A stretch of 9,186 nt of DNA from Desulfobacteraceae bacterium (lineage in GTDB: Bacteria > Desulfobacterota > Desulfobacteria > Desulfobacterales > Desulfobacteraceae): positions 1 through 9,186 of the forward strand of contig JAFLJU010000234.1 of the NCBI GenBank assembly GCA_022712835.1, given 5' to 3'. This document shows positions 6,407 through 9,186 of this stretch, in pieces. Numbering within the stretch: the stretch's first letter is position 1; every line of letters begins with the position of its first letter. A program made the translations under genes and the position numbers. The notes beneath the pieces are model-generated. The model made no database searches, was not told where the DNA came from, and saw only the letters and a list, made by a program, of their open reading frames with translations.

Positions 6407-7800
6407 TATAATCTCGCAAGAAGTCTGGAATGGATGTTACCAAACCCACCGTTGGACATAATCAACACCAGGTCATTTTCTCTCAATTCAGGGATCAAAT
6501 AATCAATCACGGTGTCCGGTGTTTCAAAATGGAGTGCGTCCCCCCCCTTCCCATTGATATCGGTCACCAATTGCTCCGGGAAAAATCGCTGATCTTCCGG
6601 AATATCTTTCTTTACACAGGGGTTGCAAATAATTGCCTTGTCGGCCAGCAAAAAAGCTTCTGGATATGTCTGCTGGAAAAAATGGCGCATGCTGGTATTG
6701 GTTCTGGGTTCAAACACGGCAATCACCCGCCCCTTTTCATAAAAGGGTTTTACCGCTGCAATGGTTTCCCTGACCGCAGTTGGGTGGTGGGCAAAATCAT
6801 CCATGATCGTGATGCCCCGCTTAATCCCCCTGATTTCCTGACGTCGTTTTACACCGGAGAATGTGGATAGCGCGGTTTTCACAATCCCATCAGGGATACC
6901 CATTTTTTTTGCCACAGCCACACAGGCCAAGGTATTCATCAAATTATGCCGACCCACAAGCCCGGTTTCAATATCAAATTTCCCGTTCGGTCCGCAAATC
7001 CAGGCATGGGTCCTTCCGGCGATTTGTCCATGATCGGAAAACTGCCAGTCCCCATCCTGCCCATAAGTTTCAACCGTTGCTGTGCACCCTTTCAAAATCT
7101 GGTTCAGAAGTTCATTTTCCATATAGGCAACAATATGACTATCGGGCTCTATTTTTCGGACAAACTGAGAAAAAATATCCCTGACATGGTCAATATCTTT
7201 GAAAATATCCGCATGGTCAAACTCCACCCCGGTCATGATGGTGATATAGGGATCATAATGCATGAACTTTGGGCCTTTATCAAAAAAGGCCGTATCATAT
7301 TCATCCCCTTCTATGACCATATACTCCCCGGAACCGATCTGGAAGCTGGAATTAAAATCCCGTAAAATCCCCCCCACCAGAAAAGAAGGGGAAAGCCCGG
7401 CTGTTTCAAGCAAATGGGCCATGATGGATGAGGTGGTGGTCTTGCCATGGGTGCCGGTAACCAGAATAATTTTCTTTCCCTTGGCAATGAACTGATTCAC
7501 CGCCTGGGGCATGGACAGGTAAGCAATATTTTGATCAAGCACCGCTTTCGCTTCCGGGTTTTCCCGGCCAACCGCATTGCCGATGATCACAAGATCCGGG
7601 TGATGGGCCAGGTTATCCTGCGTAAATCCTGAAAAAAGTTTGACTCCTTTTTCCGCCAGAAAATCGCTCATGGGCGGATAGATATTCTGGTCCGACCCGG
7701 TTACCTGGTACCCCATTTCCTGTAATATACAAGCAAGGGTCCCCATTCCGGTTCCACAGGCAGCAACCAGATGTATTTTTTTAATTTTACCCTTCTCCAT
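6406..7800 (-). CDS. mpl: UDP-N-acetylmuramate:L-alanyl-gamma-D-glutamyl-meso-diaminopimelate ligase (Mpl)
   Basis: A 464-residue cytoplasmic Mur ligase of the Mpl type (E. coli Mpl is 457 residues). It joins recycled murein tripeptide to UDP-MurNAc with ATP, re-entering the peptidoglycan precursor pathway after MurF is reached. Signatures: an N-terminal Rossmann-like start AACGTGMGTLA (13-23), GSDQNIYPPMS (35-45), P-loop TGTHGKTTT (115-123), EGDEYDTAFFDK (164-175), VEFDHADIF (192-200), VGRHNLMN (282-289), DDFAHHPTA (334-342), EPRTNTS (364-370) and SNGGFGNIH (449-457). The IYPPMS and EYDTAFFDK segments separate Mpl from MurC, which has different residues there. The start overlaps the hemL stop as TAATG and lacks a good SD, so translation is probably coupled to hemL. 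Its presence implies the cell recycles meso-DAP muropeptides. Confidence 0.93.
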   Translation of the reverse strand: MEKGKIKKIHLVAACGTGMGTLACILQEMGYQVTGSDQNIYPPMSDFLAEKGVKLFSGFTQDNLAHHPDLVIIGNAVGRENPEAKAVLDQNIAYLSMPQAVNQFIAKGKKIILVTGTHGKTTTSSIMAHLLETAGLSPSFLVGGILRDFNSSFQIGSGEYMVIEGDEYDTAFFDKGPKFMHYDPYITIMTGVEFDHADIFKDIDHVRDIFSQFVRKIEPDSHIVAYMENELLNQILKGCTATVETYGQDGDWQFSDHGQIAGRTHAWICGPNGKFDIETGLVGRHNLMNTLACVAVAKKMGIPDGIVKTALSTFSGVKRRQEIRGIKRGITIMDDFAHHPTAVRETIAAVKPFYEKGRVIAVFEPRTNTSMRHFFQQTYPEAFLLADKAIICNPCVKKDIPEDQRFFPEQLVTDINGKGGDALHFETPDTVIDYLIPELRENDLVLIMSNGGFGNIHSRLLARL

Positions 7801-9083
7801 TAAAGATCTGCCATGACCGCCCGGGCAGCCTCAATCGTAATATCAATATCCTCGTTAGTATGAGCTAAAGAAACAAAGCATGCCTCAAACTGGGAAGGCG
7901 CCAGATAAACCCCACGACTCAGCATCCCCTGATAAAACAAGGCAAACCGTTCTAAATCACAGGTCTTGGCATCTTCAAAATTATATACTTCCCTTTCGGT
8001 AAAGAAAAAACCGGCCATGGATCCAATGTGACCTGTCTTCATTGGGATTTTGGCATCATCTGCGGCCGCCTGCAACCCTTTGATCAAACGATGGGTTTTT
8101 CGATCCAGTTCAGCATACACCGCATCATCCTTAAGGACCGTAAGGGTCGCAATGCCAGCAGCCATGGCCAAGGGGTTTCCAGACAGCGTCCCTGCCTGGT
8201 AGACAGATCCCACCGGCGCTATGTGATCCATGATCTCTTTTCTTCCCCCATAAGCCCCCACAGGCAGTCCACCACCAATGATCTTCCCGAAACAGGAAAG
8301 ATCCGGTGTGATCTTAAAATACCCTTGAGCAGATCCTTTGGCAACCCGAAACCCGGTCATCACCTCATCAAAAATCAGCACAGCCCCATGCTTGCTTGTC
8401 ATAGTTCTCAAACTTTCAAGAAACCCCTCCTTGGGTTGTACCATCCCCATGTTGCCAGCAACGGGTTCAATAATCACGCAGGCCACCTGGTCTCCCTTTT
8501 CGGTCATAAGTTTTTCAAATCCCTCAATATCATTGTACGGCAGTGACAGAGTGTTTGAAATAACTGCTTCCGGTATTCCCGGGCTTCCCGGGATACCAAG
8601 GGTTGCTACCCCGGATCCGGCAGCCACCAGCAAAGTATCGGCATGACCATGGTAACATCCGTCAAATTTGATAATAATATCCCGGCCTGTATACCCCCGG
8701 GCCAGACGAATGGCACTCATGGTGGCTTCCGTACCGGAATTGACCATGCGGATCATGTCCACGGAAGGCACCATGTCGACCACCAATTGAGCCAATTCGG
8801 TTTCAAGGGCAGTGGGGGCACCAAAGCTGGTTCCAGTCCCAAGCACCGTTTCAAGGGCTTTAATCACTTCAGGTGGCCGATGTCCTAAAATAAGCGGTCC
8901 CCATGAAAGAACATAATCGATATAGACATTCCCATCCACATCATAGAGGCGGCTTTTGTCTCCCTTTTCAATAAAAACCGGCTGACCGCCCACAGAGCCA
9001 CATGCCCGAACAGGAGAGTTCACCCCACCCGGAATAAGTATTTTGGCTGCATTAAACAGTGTATTGGATTTAGACGTTTCCAT
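7800..9083 (-). CDS. hemL: Glutamate-1-semialdehyde 2,1-aminomutase (HemL)
   Basis: A 427-residue PLP-dependent class III aminotransferase-fold enzyme that converts glutamate-1-semialdehyde to 5-aminolevulinate, the last step of the C5 pathway to tetrapyrroles. Family signatures: GGVNSPVRA (19-27), NSGTEATMSAIRLAR (115-129), the gating-loop region GCYHGHADTLL (142-152), FDEVMTGFR (238-246) with D239 contacting the PLP nitrogen, the Schiff-base lysine K267 in CFGKIIGGGLPVG (264-276) and GTLSGNPLAMAAG (298-310). Length is typical. AGAAGGG lies 8 nt before the ATG. In sulfate reducers the product feeds siroheme for sulfite reductase and, through the alternative (Ahb) route, heme for the many c-type cytochromes. 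It is the first gene of an operon with mpl, the 63-residue membrane protein and the hemerythrin-fold gene. Confidence 0.96.
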   Translation of the reverse strand: METSKSNTLFNAAKILIPGGVNSPVRACGSVGGQPVFIEKGDKSRLYDVDGNVYIDYVLSWGPLILGHRPPEVIKALETVLGTGTSFGAPTALETELAQLVVDMVPSVDMIRMVNSGTEATMSAIRLARGYTGRDIIIKFDGCYHGHADTLLVAAGSGVATLGIPGSPGIPEAVISNTLSLPYNDIEGFEKLMTEKGDQVACVIIEPVAGNMGMVQPKEGFLESLRTMTSKHGAVLIFDEVMTGFRVAKGSAQGYFKITPDLSCFGKIIGGGLPVGAYGGRKEIMDHIAPVGSVYQAGTLSGNPLAMAAGIATLTVLKDDAVYAELDRKTHRLIKGLQAAADDAKIPMKTGHIGSMAGFFFTEREVYNFEDAKTCDLERFALFYQGMLSRGVYLAPSQFEACFVSLAHTNEDIDITIEAARAVMADL

Positions 9084-9134
9084 GTTATTTTCCCTTCTAT
9101 ATTTATATACGGATAATATTCTCTAAAAAGATCG

Positions 9135-9164
9135 AATATACCAGACCTATCTTTAAGGGGTCAA
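9135..9164 (-). promoter_or_regulatory. Predicted sigma70-type promoter for the hemL operon
   Basis: On the minus strand TTGACC (9159-9164) and TATATT (9135-9140) are each one mismatch from consensus and are separated by 18 nt. The start of transcription would be near 9128, giving a leader of about 45 nt with the SD AGAAGGG just before the hemL ATG. Confidence 0.6.
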
Positions 9165-9186
9165 CCGGTTTGTTGCCCCCCAGAAA

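Noticed and set aside
7272..7291. Inverted repeat GGCCTTT...AAAGGCC inside mpl
   Set aside because: A 7-bp stem with no T-run after it, falling in the conserved AFFDKGP coding segment; not a terminator.
8028..8546. Plus-strand open frame of 172 codons opposite hemL
   Set aside because: It lies wholly inside hemL on the other strand and has no recognisable protein motif; the catalytic motifs of hemL are in the minus frame.
1..9186. CRISPR array, tRNA/rRNA genes, insertion sequences or phage genes
   Set aside because: No regularly spaced repeats, no tRNA-like cloverleaf, no transposase or integrase motifs and no terminal inverted repeats were seen on either strand.

Overview
All genes that can be supported here lie on the minus strand, so the window is read from its right end to its left. 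Gene content points to a sulfate-reducing member of the Desulfobacterota, most likely Desulfobacterales. The strongest pointer is the start of a Qrc (quinone reductase complex) operon: a membrane-anchored multiheme cytochrome c followed by a Tat-exported protein of the molybdopterin-oxidoreductase family. A System II (Ccs/Res) cytochrome c assembly pair agrees with this. No taxonomic search was possible, so the assignment is an inference.

Layout in transcription order. (1) 9083-5770: hemL (glutamate-1-semialdehyde aminomutase), mpl (murein tripeptide ligase), a 63-residue two-span membrane protein and a hemerythrin-fold protein. The first two junctions are TAATG stop/start overlaps and the third gap is 10 nt, so this is a tight operon, with a good sigma70-like promoter at 9135-9164. 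An 88-residue very basic protein (5690-5424) follows after 79 nt and may belong to the same transcript. (2) A rho-independent terminator at 5275-5308. (3) 5242-1248: recD, resB and ccsA, with a 21-nt gap and then another TAATG overlap, closed by a strong 16-bp hairpin terminator at 1168-1204. (4) A 315-bp intergenic region with a near-consensus promoter (TTGACA, 17 nt, TATATA) and a roughly 130-nt leader, followed by qrcA (932-261) and the first 71 codons of qrcB, which runs off the left edge.

The recurring theme is heme. hemL makes 5-aminolevulinate, the precursor of siroheme and heme. ResB/CcsA move heme outward and ligate it to CXXCH apocytochromes. QrcA is such a cytochrome and carries electrons between the periplasmic cytochrome pool and menaquinone. 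mpl (peptidoglycan recycling) and recD (DNA repair) are housekeeping genes embedded among these.

Most of the window is ordinary core metabolism, and I do not see a clearly new multi-gene system. The points worth a second look are: the hemerythrin, which has lost both histidines of one iron site while keeping all ligands of the other; the QrcA homologue, which shows five canonical heme motifs plus an isolated cysteine and spare histidines; the small arginine-rich DRR-repeat protein; and the qrc promoter/leader architecture.
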